Source: UBA5972 sp964588725 (GTDB lineage Bacteria > Pseudomonadota > Alphaproteobacteria > Rhodobacterales > Rhodobacteraceae). From it: a stretch of DNA of 64,000 nucleotides. Made by a program: the position numbers and the translations under genes. Within the stretch, counting starts at the first letter, position 1; every line of letters begins with the position of its first letter. Positions 32,492-41,845 of this stretch are shown here, piece after piece. The stretch spans positions 1 to 64,000 of the forward strand of contig CAZPQL010000004.1 of the NCBI GenBank assembly GCA_964588725.1, given 5' to 3'. Under the pieces are notes generated by a model. That model worked only from the letters and a program-made list of their open reading frames with translations. It searched no databases and had not been told where the DNA came from.

Positions 32492-34806
32492 AATCGCGTT
32501 CCTATCGAAATAGAAAAGTTTTCGGACACGTCATAGGATTGACGCCGTATCGGTCTGGAGAAATTGAATTTCAAAGGCCCGACAGGCGTCTCCCAAAACA
32601 CGGTAAACCCGACTGCGGCGCGCAGGCGCATTGAGTCGTCGACCAAAAAGCCACCGCTGCCAACCGTGTTATCCAGCGACCATACCGATCCGATGTCCAT
32701 GAACAGGCCGCCCGCGATGCCGTATTCCTCTGGCAGACCCAGTGGAAAAGTCGCTTCAAACCGCGCGACGGCAAAAATGTTGCCACCCAGCGAGTCCAGA
32801 TTGGTGGCATTAAGGTCCCTTGGACCCACACCCTGGGAAGCGAAGCCGCGCATGATGTCGGAATTCAGATAAAATCTGTCAGTGAACCGGCTGGACCCGC
32901 CAAAGCTGTGCAGATAGCCGGTTTCAAGAACTGCGCGCAAAACCACTTCTTCGTTGGACACCGCTGTTTTGGCCTCAAACGACGCTGCCGTTTTGGAATA
33001 TTTTTGATCCCCGCCCAGCCCGGCAATTGTTTGCGAAACTTCGATTTTGGTGCCGGCATTCGGGTTAAGCCCGGAGGAGCGGTTATCAAACGTATAGGTC
33101 ACGCCAAATGCGCTGGTGGATTTTCGACCGGCGTCGCCCGTAATGATGGGTGACGAATTGGCCAAATCCACGTTGGACACTTCGTCCACCGCACCCAAAT
33201 AATTGAATCCAAGCCTGCCGTTGCGGCTAATGGGGAATTCGACATTTGGTGCAAATCCCAAGCTGGATGTATCATAAAAAGCACTGTCTTGCGACGACGT
33301 GCGAAAATAAAGAGACGAAGCAACAAGCAAATCACGGTCGAACAATGACGGTTCGGCAAATGATATTTCGTAACTTTTATTTTTGTCGCCGCCTCCCAGA
33401 TTTACCTTGATAAACTGGCCGCGACCCAGAAAATTTGATTCCGACAGGCTGATTTCGCCACCGATTCCCGAACCGCCGGCGTAAGTTGCTGCAAACGACA
33501 GCGAGCCTGTGCTTTGCTCTTCCACATTCACGTCGACGATCACCCTGTCGCCGCTGCTTCCCTGACGGGTTTGCACATCGGCGGTCGAGAAAAATCCCAG
33601 CGCGCGAATGCGGTCAGTTGCGGCGCGGATTTCGCGCGGATTAAACGGATCGCCCTCGACCGATTTGAACTGGCGCCGCACCACGCGGTCAAGTGTCGTT
33701 GTATTGCCTTCGATATCGATGCGCTCGACAAATACCCGCGGGCCCTTTTCGATGACAAATTCGATATCGAGCGTACGGGTGTTGTCGTTACGCCGCACTC
33801 GCGGGTTGACGCGAATGAAATTCAACCCTTTCTCGGTTGCCAGTGCCTCCATCCGCAGGATCGTGTCATCAAGATGATTGGGCGAAAAAACCACACCCGG
33901 CTTGACCAGGACAACGTCCTGAAACTCATCCGGATCAATTTCAACCAGATCGCTGGTGGTGGTCAGCTCGCCAAAACTGTAAGGCTGGCCCTCACGAATC
34001 TTGAACGTCAGGAAAAATCCGTTACGCGCGCGCGCCACTTCGGAAGCGACCGACAGCACCTGAAAGTCGATAAACCCGCGCGAGCTGTAAAAATCGCTGA
34101 GCACCTGTTTGTCAAATTCGATACGGTCGGCAATGAAGGTGTCGCTTTTGACGAAACGGCGCAAAATACCGGCCTGCTTGGTCCCCAGCACCCGCCGCAA
34201 CCGCCGGTCGGAAAAATTGCGATTGCCGACAAAGCTAAGGCGCTGGATCTCGATCACCTTGCCTTCAAACACTTCAAATACCAGATCGACGCGATTATCG
34301 GCGCGCCGGATGATCACCGGTTTCACTTCGGCTGTAAAACGCCCTGCAAGACGATAGGCCTCGACGATGGCTGCAGCGTCGGCCTCGGCCTGAGCGGGGT
34401 TATACGTGCGCCGTGGCTGTGAGCCGATCAGCGCCAGCAGGTCCTCGTCCTTGAGCCGCTTATTGCGCTCGATATTAATACGGTTGATGGTCGGATATTC
34501 CTGCACCTCGATAATGATGCGCGCGCCGCGTGGCGTAACGGTGACCTCTTCGAATAATCCTGTCGCCACGAGGCGCTGATAGGCGCCGTTTAATTGTCCA
34601 TCTGTAATGGGTTTCTTAAGATCAAGTGCCGCAAAACTGCGAATCGAGGCTGGTTCGATACGCAAATTGCCACGCACAATGATCTGCGTATAGCGCGTTG
34701 CTGTCTGTGCCGCGCTTACCTGCGGCATAGCAACGATGAACACACTTAGCGCCAGCGCCCACACGGCAAACAGCTTCGACAATCCACTGAAAACGGTTTT
34801 CCGCAT
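32488..34806 (-). CDS. bamA: Outer membrane protein assembly factor BamA
   Basis: 772 residues: signal peptide at about 1-32, five POTRA domains to about 425, and a 16-strand Omp85 barrel. The barrel loop signature reads MRGF (usual VRGF/IRGF) in NSDIMRGFASQGVGPRDLN, and the protein ends in the aromatic ISIGTRF. It inserts outer-membrane proteins. It follows rseP and a small membrane protein and overlaps the Skp-like gene. Confidence 0.97.
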   Translation of the reverse strand: MRKTVFSGLSKLFAVWALALSVFIVAMPQVSAAQTATRYTQIIVRGNLRIEPASIRSFAALDLKKPITDGQLNGAYQRLVATGLFEEVTVTPRGARIIIEVQEYPTINRINIERNKRLKDEDLLALIGSQPRRTYNPAQAEADAAAIVEAYRLAGRFTAEVKPVIIRRADNRVDLVFEVFEGKVIEIQRLSFVGNRNFSDRRLRRVLGTKQAGILRRFVKSDTFIADRIEFDKQVLSDFYSSRGFIDFQVLSVASEVARARNGFFLTFKIREGQPYSFGELTTTSDLVEIDPDEFQDVVLVKPGVVFSPNHLDDTILRMEALATEKGLNFIRVNPRVRRNDNTRTLDIEFVIEKGPRVFVERIDIEGNTTTLDRVVRRQFKSVEGDPFNPREIRAATDRIRALGFFSTADVQTRQGSSGDRVIVDVNVEEQSTGSLSFAATYAGGSGIGGEISLSESNFLGRGQFIKVNLGGGDKNKSYEISFAEPSLFDRDLLVASSLYFRTSSQDSAFYDTSSLGFAPNVEFPISRNGRLGFNYLGAVDEVSNVDLANSSPIITGDAGRKSTSAFGVTYTFDNRSSGLNPNAGTKIEVSQTIAGLGGDQKYSKTAASFEAKTAVSNEEVVLRAVLETGYLHSFGGSSRFTDRFYLNSDIMRGFASQGVGPRDLNATNLDSLGGNIFAVARFEATFPLGLPEEYGIAGGLFMDIGSVWSLDNTVGSGGFLVDDSMRLRAAVGFTVFWETPVGPLKFNFSRPIRRQSYDVSENFSISIGTRF

Positions 34807-35009
34807 CTGTATCTACCCAACTCACAGCTCGATGGTGTTGCCCTTGACCAGACAACTTATTTCGGACCTGAATAAAGCGATTAACCTGCCTTGTCAAAAC
34901 GACAAATACAGCACCGGCAAAGAGACGCGCACAGGGTTTGATACGGCATGGGGATGTCTTGCCAACTTGTGTTAGTGCGGCTGGAATTACAAAGCAGCGG
35001 GACCGATAT

Positions 35010-35219
35010 CTAAAGGTAAACCGCCGCCGATATAGCCGTGTCCTGCACAAAATAGCTTTGTGCGTATTCGACACCAATCCACCCGACTGCGGCCATGGCC
35101 GCAGCAATAATCAGGGCTGAAATAAACCGGTCGCTGTTGATCTCAAACAGCAGCTCCAAGCCCCGGTATCCTTCTGTAACCTGTTGCATTTTCTCGCGCC
35201 TTTTGTCGCCGATTGCCAT
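35010..35219 (-). CDS. Small single-span membrane protein between rseP and bamA
   Basis: 69 residues, not recognised. A basic start (MAIGDKRREKM), the phrase YRGLELLFEINSDRF, then a hydrophobic span at about 33-52 (FISALIIAAAMAAVGWIG) and a short polar end. It would be an inner-membrane protein with its N terminus inside. ATG 35219 has a weak GGAT ahead; ATG 35189 (MQQVTE) is another option. It lies 45 bases after rseP and 203 before bamA on the same strand, in an envelope operon, so a link to membrane or outer-membrane assembly is possible. Confidence 0.6.
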   Translation of the reverse strand: MAIGDKRREKMQQVTEGYRGLELLFEINSDRFISALIIAAAMAAVGWIGVEYAQSYFVQDTAISAAVYL

Positions 35220-35264
35220 GGTTATCCATAATAATCAACAATGTGGCTACAATAGGGCTGGTTG

Positions 35265-36602
35265 TCAGTTACACAGAAAATCGTTGGATAGCGCAAAGGC
35301 CATGAGCGCCAGAATAAGGAATAATCCGCCTGTCATCAAAATGCGCAGCGCCTTTTCACTGGGCGCGCGGCGGGTGATCGCCTCGTAGGCAAAAAACAGC
35401 AAATGCCCCCCGTCAAGCACCGGAATCGGAAACAGGTTCAGCATGCCGATCGCTGTGGACAAAACCGCAATGAACCAAATAAAACTGACGACGCCCTGCG
35501 AGGCTGCCTCACCCGACGTCTGGGCAATGCCGACCGGCCCCTGCAGGTTGCAGGCCGAAATTGAACCGGTGATTATATGCTTGAGACCACTCAACGAGCC
35601 GGTAACGATTCGCTGGGTTTGGGTGGCCCCCAGTTTCAGCGCTTCGATTGGCCCGGGCGTATACGTGCGCGGCTCAAAGAACAGCCCGCCGGTAATGCCA
35701 ATCAATGCCCGCTTTTCAAATCCACCGTCTGCCGTGGGCAGATCAACAATTTTGGCAGCCAGCTTAAATTCGATGGTCTCGCCGTTGCGCCACACGTTCA
35801 GAACCATCTCCTGACCATTGGATTCCCCCACCAGCGTCTGCAGCTCCCGAAACGCGGTAATCGCCTGCCCGTCGACGCTTTGAATCAGATCGCCGACTTG
35901 AATTCCCGCCTCGATTGCCGTCGATTGCGGTTGCACGTTGTCCACGAGGGGCAATAGCGGAAAAGGGCCCTCCAGCATCAAAACGCTGTCACCCCGTTTA
36001 ATTTCATAAGTTTGACGACCGGTATTTTCGGTGGCGCGCGCATAATCGAACAACGCGTCATAATCAGGCGTCGGTGTGCCATTCACCGCGACGATAACGT
36101 CACCCGGCTGCATCGTGGATTCACCGTCAGGCAAGGGCTTGAGCGCGCCGATCTCGGGCGTTTCTGTGGCCAGACCGCTAAACAGAACAATCAGCGTGAA
36201 TATGCCAATCGACAAAATGAAATTGGCGACCGGTCCGGCAGCGACCGTCAAAGCCTTTTTATAAAGCTTCGCACCCGGAAAAGATCGCGACCGCGATTGC
36301 GCGTCCATAGAATCCATGGCGACGGTATCTGTGCGGCTCGACCCGTCGGCGTCGCCCAGAAATTTAACGTAGCCACCAAAGGGCAGCGCCGATATCTGCC
36401 AGACGGTGCCGCGCTTGTCGGTCCAGGACTTGATCACAGGTCCGAAACCCATCGAAAACACCTCGGCGTGGATTCCGCACCAGCGCCCGACAATGTAATG
36501 GCCGTATTCGTGGATGAAGATGATCACGCTGAGCGTCGCCACAAAGGCGATCACGGTAAAAACAAACCCGCCAAATACGGGAATCGATCCTAATATTTCC
36601 AC
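35265..36602 (-). CDS. rseP: RIP metalloprotease RseP (site-2 protease)
   Basis: 445 residues, intramembrane zinc protease that cuts anti-sigma factors in envelope stress. The HExxH site is His31-Glu-Tyr-Gly-His35 in the first membrane helix, the third ligand lies in the LFPIPVLDGGHL motif, and two PDZ domains lie between. GTG 36602 with GAGG upstream starts seven bases after the dxr stop; the longer frame from TTG 36632 would run into dxr. It belongs to the dxr-rseP-bamA run. Confidence 0.95.
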   Translation of the reverse strand: MEILGSIPVFGGFVFTVIAFVATLSVIIFIHEYGHYIVGRWCGIHAEVFSMGFGPVIKSWTDKRGTVWQISALPFGGYVKFLGDADGSSRTDTVAMDSMDAQSRSRSFPGAKLYKKALTVAAGPVANFILSIGIFTLIVLFSGLATETPEIGALKPLPDGESTMQPGDVIVAVNGTPTPDYDALFDYARATENTGRQTYEIKRGDSVLMLEGPFPLLPLVDNVQPQSTAIEAGIQVGDLIQSVDGQAITAFRELQTLVGESNGQEMVLNVWRNGETIEFKLAAKIVDLPTADGGFEKRALIGITGGLFFEPRTYTPGPIEALKLGATQTQRIVTGSLSGLKHIITGSISACNLQGPVGIAQTSGEAASQGVVSFIWFIAVLSTAIGMLNLFPIPVLDGGHLLFFAYEAITRRAPSEKALRILMTGGLFLILALMAFALSNDFLCN

Positions 36603-36609
36603 TGTGACC

Positions 36610-37794
36610 TCAAGATGCTTTGGGCAATTCAATTGCCTCGTTGGTTTTTATACGGGCCAAATGGTCCATCGCCACAACGCTATCAAGATCGATTGTGTCG
36701 ATTGTAAGGTCACTGCTACCAGAAAGTTGGCCCAGCACCAATTCAACAGTCCGTGCCATGTCGGTAAAGGCGATGCGCCCGGCCAGAAATGCGTCTAGCG
36801 CCACTTCTTTGGCGGCGTTGAAAGCCGCGCCAGCCAACCCGCCTGCCGCCATGACGTTGCGGGCCAATCGCAGGGCGGGAAACCGCTGTGTATCCGGCGA
36901 TTCAAAGTCCAACCGCGACAGCGCCGCAAGATCAAGGCGCTCAAGCGGCAGTTCGCGCCGTTTGGGCCAGTTCAACGCATAGCCGATGGCACCGCGCATA
37001 TCCGCCGGTCCCATGTGCGCCATCAACGCGCCGTCACAATAGCCCACAAGCGAGTGCACGATAGATTGCGGGTGAATGATCACTTCCAATTTGTCAGCAC
37101 TTATATTAAAAAATTCTTTTGTTTCAATCAGCTCCATGGCTTTGTTGAACATGCTTGCGCTATCCACCGATATGCGTTCACCCATGTCCCATTTTGGGTG
37201 CGCGGCCGCTTGTTCGGGCGTGGCCCGGGCCAGTTTCGCCAGCGGCCAGTCGCGGAACGGGCCGCCGGACGCGGTTAGTATGATTCGCGAAACGCTGGAT
37301 ATATCTTCACCCGTCAGCGCCTGAAAAATCGCAGAGTGTTCGCTGTCGACGGGAAGGATCGTGGCCCCGTACGCGGCAGCGGTTGCCAGCATCAGCGGCC
37401 CTGCCGTCACCAGGCTTTCCTTGTTGGCCAGCGCCAGAATGCCGCCATGGCGCAGCGCATTCAGTCCCGGCAACAGCCCCGCAGCCCCGACAATCGCCGA
37501 CATGGTCCAGTCGGTCGGGCGCAGCGCCGAATCAGCAATGGCCTGCGCGCCCGCCGCGCATTCGATACCGGTGCCTGCCAAAGCATTTTGCAGCGCACCA
37601 AGTTCGCTATCGTGGGCGGTCACCGCGATGTCGGCGCCAAGCGTGCGTGCCTGGTTTGCCAGCAGATCGACATTATAGCCACCAGTCAGCGCCACGACGT
37701 CGTAGTTCGCGGAACCACCCTGTCGCGACAGCAGATCAACGGTATTCACCCCGATCGATCCGGTAGAACCGAAAACCGACACCCGCCTTTTCAT
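36610..37794 (-). CDS. dxr: 1-deoxy-D-xylulose-5-phosphate reductoisomerase
   Basis: 394 residues, NADPH-dependent second step of the MEP isoprenoid pathway. The nucleotide site is GSTGSIG at 9-15, and metal/substrate residues are in LPVDSEHSAIFQAL and TASGGPFRDW. The product feeds UppS in the same operon. It overlaps the cdsA stop by four bases. Confidence 0.97.
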   Translation of the reverse strand: MKRRVSVFGSTGSIGVNTVDLLSRQGGSANYDVVALTGGYNVDLLANQARTLGADIAVTAHDSELGALQNALAGTGIECAAGAQAIADSALRPTDWTMSAIVGAAGLLPGLNALRHGGILALANKESLVTAGPLMLATAAAYGATILPVDSEHSAIFQALTGEDISSVSRIILTASGGPFRDWPLAKLARATPEQAAAHPKWDMGERISVDSASMFNKAMELIETKEFFNISADKLEVIIHPQSIVHSLVGYCDGALMAHMGPADMRGAIGYALNWPKRRELPLERLDLAALSRLDFESPDTQRFPALRLARNVMAAGGLAGAAFNAAKEVALDAFLAGRIAFTDMARTVELVLGQLSGSSDLTIDTIDLDSVVAMDHLARIKTNEAIELPKAS

Positions 37795-38588
37795 AATGCT
37801 TCACCGACTGGCAACCCTACAACCGCCTGCCAGACCATCACAAACAACCCGGCACCGATCAGAGCGTCGAACCGGTCGAGCAATCCGCCGTGACCGGGGA
37901 TCAGTCGAGAGCTGTCTTTGACACCCGTACGCCGCTTGATGGCGCTTTCCACCACATCACCGATTTGGGCCGCCACCGCGACCAAAACGCTAAGCCAGAC
38001 CAAGCCACCGCCAACATTGCCGCCCGTGCTAAAGCCCCATCCGACAGCCGCCGCCAAAAGCCAGCCACCCAATGTGCCTGACCACGTTTTCTTAGGGCTG
38101 ATCCGCGGCAATATTTTTGCCCCCCCCAGAATACGACCGAAAAAATATCCACCCACGTCTGACGCCACCACGACCAGAATCAGCCAGATGGTCATGAGCA
38201 GTCCAAAATCTGAACGCACCACGCCAAGGCTGACCACAGCCACCACAATCGCCAGCGCGTAGGCCCCAAACACCTGTTTATCTTTGCTGACAAACGCCGT
38301 GCCCAACAGCGACGGCACCACCAGAATCAGGGCCGACGCGCCCGCGAAACCCAGCCCCGCACGCAGCACCACCGCTGCGCCCGCGATACCCAGACCGATC
38401 TGGACCGCGCGACTGGATTCGGGGGCCATCATCCGTATCAGTTCCCAGATCATCAACCCGCCAGCCAGCGCCAGCAGTGCCAAAAACACCGCGCCGCCCA
38501 ACCAGACCGCTCCGCCACCCAGCACCAGCAGCGCAATAGCCGAAATCACCCGGATTCGCAGATCGCCAAAGCTGCCCGATTGGCTCAT
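37791..38588 (-). CDS. cdsA: Phosphatidate cytidylyltransferase
   Basis: 265 residues with about seven membrane helices. Makes CDP-diacylglycerol for phospholipid synthesis. The family signature near the C terminus is SAIKRRTGVKDSSRLIPGHGG followed by LLDRFDALI. ATG 38588 overlaps the uppS stop as ATGA; a longer in-frame start would lie inside uppS. Confidence 0.95.
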   Translation of the reverse strand: MSQSGSFGDLRIRVISAIALLVLGGGAVWLGGAVFLALLALAGGLMIWELIRMMAPESSRAVQIGLGIAGAAVVLRAGLGFAGASALILVVPSLLGTAFVSKDKQVFGAYALAIVVAVVSLGVVRSDFGLLMTIWLILVVVASDVGGYFFGRILGGAKILPRISPKKTWSGTLGGWLLAAAVGWGFSTGGNVGGGLVWLSVLVAVAAQIGDVVESAIKRRTGVKDSSRLIPGHGGLLDRFDALIGAGLFVMVWQAVVGLPVGEAL

Positions 38589-39310
38589 CCCGCAGCGTCG
38601 CCAAAGCGGCGGTCGCGTCCAGACGCGCCCAAAAGAATGTCGGCGAATTCTTCGCGACTGAAATCGGGCCACAGGGTCGGCACGAATTCGTACTCTGCAT
38701 AGGCCGACTGCCAGAGCAGAAAATTAGAAATACGGGTTTCACCCGATGTGCGAATGACCAGATCGGGATCGGGTAAAAACCGCGTGTCCAGATAATAACC
38801 GATGCTGTCTTCGGACACGTCTTCAAAATCGACGCGGCCACCGGCCACATCTTCGGCCAAAAGCTTCATGGCGCGCGATAGCTCGTCGCGACCGCCGTAA
38901 TTCAGGGCCACGGTCAGATTCAACGTCGTGTTCAGCGCGGTTTTTTCCTCGAGATCCGCCATCATTTTGATCAGTTTATCATCCAGTCGGCCGCGATCGC
39001 CAATAAACCGCACGCGCACACCTTTTTCCAAAAGACGCGCTGCTTCTTTCAATATGTAGCGGCGGAACAAAGCCATGAGACCCGAGACTTCTTCCTGCGC
39101 GCGTTTCCAGTTTTCGGTCGAAAAGGCGAACAGGGTCAAATACTCCACCCCCAGATCGGGACAGGACTGCACGATCTCGCGTACCCGCTCGACCCCTCTG
39201 CGGTGCCCCACAAGACGCGGCAGGCCCTTGCGCGTTGCCCAGCGACCGTTGCCGTCCATAATGATGGCGACGTGGCTTACTGCGCGCGGCAGCGGGGTTT
39301 TCCGGGTCAC
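38585..39310 (-). CDS. uppS: Undecaprenyl diphosphate synthase
   Basis: 241 residues, cis-prenyltransferase that makes the C55 carrier for peptidoglycan and LPS. The catalytic Asp is in IIMDGNGRWA (Asp19), with HRRGVERVREIV and the C-terminal RTSGETRISNFLLWQSAYAE typical. GTG start. It lies 36 bases after frr. Confidence 0.97.
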   Translation of the reverse strand: MTRKTPLPRAVSHVAIIMDGNGRWATRKGLPRLVGHRRGVERVREIVQSCPDLGVEYLTLFAFSTENWKRAQEEVSGLMALFRRYILKEAARLLEKGVRVRFIGDRGRLDDKLIKMMADLEEKTALNTTLNLTVALNYGGRDELSRAMKLLAEDVAGGRVDFEDVSEDSIGYYLDTRFLPDPDLVIRTSGETRISNFLLWQSAYAEYEFVPTLWPDFSREEFADILLGASGRDRRFGDAAG

Positions 39311-39346
39311 AGGACGGCCCTTTTTATTGTTCTGTTTGGCATTTTG

Positions 39347-39913
39347 TTAGACCTGCATGATTTCCGCCTGCTTGGTCTCAAGCACGTCGTCAATGGATTT
39401 GATCGCTTCGTCGGTAAGATCCTGCACTTCGTCGCTCCAGATTTTGTGGTCGTCTTCTCCCATGCCGTCGTTTTTGGCCTTTTTCAACCGATCCATGCCG
39501 TCGCGGCGCACGTTGCGCACTGCAATACGGGCGCTTTCCGCGTATTGCGACGCCACTTTGGTCAGCTCGCGGCGGCGTTCTTCGTTCAACTCGGGGATCG
39601 GCAGGCGCAATATCGTGCCCTCGACCACCGGGTTAAGCCCCAGCCCCGAGTTTCGGATCGCCTTGTCGACCGCGCCTACAAGGGTTTTGTCCCAGACATT
39701 TACTGTCAACATGCGCGGTTCAGGGACGTTGACGGTACCGCACTGGTTCAGGGGCATCATGGCACCGTAGGCATCGACCATCACCGGCTCAAGCATACTG
39801 GCCGAGGCCCGTCCGGTCCGTAACGTTGCAAATTCGGTGCGCAGGGCGTTCATGGCCCCATCCATACGTCGCTTTAGATCGTCAAGATCAATTTCCAGCT
39901 CGTTTTCTGACAT
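39347..39913 (-). CDS. frr: Ribosome recycling factor
   Basis: 188 residues from ATG 39913 (a GTG directly before it at 39916 is possible). Splits the post-termination ribosome with EF-G. LRTGRASASMLEPVMVDAYG and RRELTKVASQYAESARIAVRNVRRDGMD are diagnostic. It lies 45 bases after pyrH, the standard pyrH-frr pairing. Confidence 0.97.
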   Translation of the reverse strand: MSENELEIDLDDLKRRMDGAMNALRTEFATLRTGRASASMLEPVMVDAYGAMMPLNQCGTVNVPEPRMLTVNVWDKTLVGAVDKAIRNSGLGLNPVVEGTILRLPIPELNEERRRELTKVASQYAESARIAVRNVRRDGMDRLKKAKNDGMGEDDHKIWSDEVQDLTDEAIKSIDDVLETKQAEIMQV

Positions 39914-39958
39914 CACGCTTGTCCCAGTATGGCGGTCTTTGCCGGTCTTGTAGTCGAT

Positions 39959-40693
39959 TTACGCGACGATTGTATAGGTGCCGCGCCCGCTGACGATCCC
40001 TTCAAGCCCGCCGGGTTCGTCCAGTGAAAAAACCACGATGGGCAAATTATTGTCGCGCGCCAATGCGATGGCTGACGCGTCCATGACCCGCAGGTTCTTT
40101 TGCAGAACTTCATCGTAGGTGACGCGGTCATAATGCACCGCATCGTCAAACTTGTTGGGGTCTTTGTCGTAAATCCCGTCAACCTGCGTGCCCTTGAACA
40201 ATACATCGCAGTTCATTTCGTTGGCGCGCAGCGTGGCCGCAGTGTCGGTGGTAAAATACGGATTGCCTGTGCCGGCGGCAAAAATGCACACGCGGCCCTT
40301 TTCCAGATGGCGCACGGCGCGGCGACGAATGTAAGGTTCGCATACCTGATCCATGGGAATCGCCGACACCACACGGGTGAATATTTTTTCAGACTCAAGC
40401 GCGCCCTGCATTGCCAGCGCGTTCATCACCGTGGCCAGCATACCCATATAATCCGCGGTGGTGCGCTCCATCCCCTGCGCGCTGCCCTGTAGGCCGCGAA
40501 AGATATTGCCGCCGCCGATGACCATGCATATTTCAACGCCCGTGTCATGGACTTGCTTGATTTGGGACGCGATGCGCTCGACGGTCGGGGGGTGCAACCC
40601 GTAGCCCTGATCGCCCATCAATGCCTCGCCCGATATTTTCAGCATCACCCGTTTGTATTTCGTTAATTCGTCGGGTGAGGGGCGCGCGGACAT
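39959..40693 (-). CDS. pyrH: Uridylate kinase
   Basis: 244 residues, phosphorylates UMP to UDP. Amino-acid-kinase fold with LKISGEALMG, VIGGGNIFRG and FAAGTGNPYFTTDTAA. It is the first gene of the minus-strand run that continues through frr, uppS, cdsA, dxr and on to lpxB. The usual upstream partners rpsB and tsf are absent; miaA diverges from it instead. Confidence 0.97.
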   Translation of the reverse strand: MSARPSPDELTKYKRVMLKISGEALMGDQGYGLHPPTVERIASQIKQVHDTGVEICMVIGGGNIFRGLQGSAQGMERTTADYMGMLATVMNALAMQGALESEKIFTRVVSAIPMDQVCEPYIRRRAVRHLEKGRVCIFAAGTGNPYFTTDTAATLRANEMNCDVLFKGTQVDGIYDKDPNKFDDAVHYDRVTYDEVLQKNLRVMDASAIALARDNNLPIVVFSLDEPGGLEGIVSGRGTYTIVA

Positions 40694-40819
40694 GGGCGAC
40701 TCGCTTTGGCTATTGGGTCATGCGGGCGCAAACTGTCCTAAAACTTGGGCGTTTTCAACGTTAAAGCACGTTGTTAGAACGCTTAAGCGGATAAACGCCA
40801 AATATTGGAGCCACGCCCG

Positions 40820-41722
40820 TTGCACCCTTTCGCGCAGATTGATCCCAAACATCCCGTTCTGATCGCCGGTCCGACGGCGTCGGGCAAGTCAGCGCTGGCG
40901 ATGGACATTGCGCGGCGCTTTGACAGTGTGATCATCAATGCCGACGCGTTGCAGGTTTACGATTGCTGGCGGGTGTTGACCGCCCGACCGGGTGTCGAGG
41001 ACACCGAAAATGTGGCGCACGCGCTCTATGGAACAGTCGGGCGCACGCAGGAATATTCTGTCGGACATTGGTTGCGTGATGTTGCCAGGATACTGAAAAT
41101 AACCGACAGACACGCCATTATTGTTGGGGGTACCGGATTATATTTAAGCTCTATTGTTAATGGGTTAGCAGATATACCTAAAGTATCGCACGAAGTGAGA
41201 AAAACCTGCGACACTCGCTTTCAACTGCATGGTCTGGCGGCGTTGATCAAAGATCTTGAACGCGTGGACAGGGCAACGTTGGCGGGCATAGACAGGCAAA
41301 ATCCGGCGCGGGTTCGCCGCGCGTGGGAAGTCTATCACGGCACTGGGTACGGGCTGGCGTATTGGCACAAAAATCAGTCCAAGCCGTTGATAATGGCCGA
41401 TAAAGCCAATCTTTTTGTTGTTGAAGCGCCCAAAGATTGGCTGAACACGCGCATTGCCACGCGCCTGAACAATATGATCGCGGGTGGCGCACTTGATGAG
41501 TGCCGCGCTGCCCTGTCAAACTGGCAACCCGATCTGCCGTCGTCGCAGGCTATCGGGGCAAAATCGCTGATCTCTTATTTGAACGGCGAAATGACCCTGG
41601 ACGCCGCCACCGCTGCTGCCGCGCTGGCAACGCGCCAATACGCCAAGCGCCAGCGCAGCTGGTTCCGGGCCCGAATGGTCAACTGGCAGACCGTGAACTT
41701 ATCCACAGACCCGTCTGGGTAA
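40820..41722 (+). CDS. miaA: tRNA dimethylallyltransferase
   Basis: 300 residues, adds the isopentenyl group to A37 of tRNAs reading U-starting codons. The P-loop is GPTASGKS, followed by IINADALQVYDCW and VGGTGLYLSSIVNGL. TTG 40820 with GGAG about nine bases upstream is preferred; TTG 40805 is the alternative. It diverges from pyrH. Confidence 0.95.
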   Translation: MHPFAQIDPKHPVLIAGPTASGKSALAMDIARRFDSVIINADALQVYDCWRVLTARPGVEDTENVAHALYGTVGRTQEYSVGHWLRDVARILKITDRHAIIVGGTGLYLSSIVNGLADIPKVSHEVRKTCDTRFQLHGLAALIKDLERVDRATLAGIDRQNPARVRRAWEVYHGTGYGLAYWHKNQSKPLIMADKANLFVVEAPKDWLNTRIATRLNNMIAGGALDECRAALSNWQPDLPSSQAIGAKSLISYLNGEMTLDAATAAAALATRQYAKRQRSWFRARMVNWQTVNLSTDPSG

Positions 41723-41845
41723 GTTGTTGATAAAATTGTATTAAAAACGACATTCGGACCGTAATAATTTGACTTTTTCGACAGATCGCAGCAATATATC
41801 AGCTGATTGACAGCATCTGAAGCACGGAAAAAGACTATTATCGCA

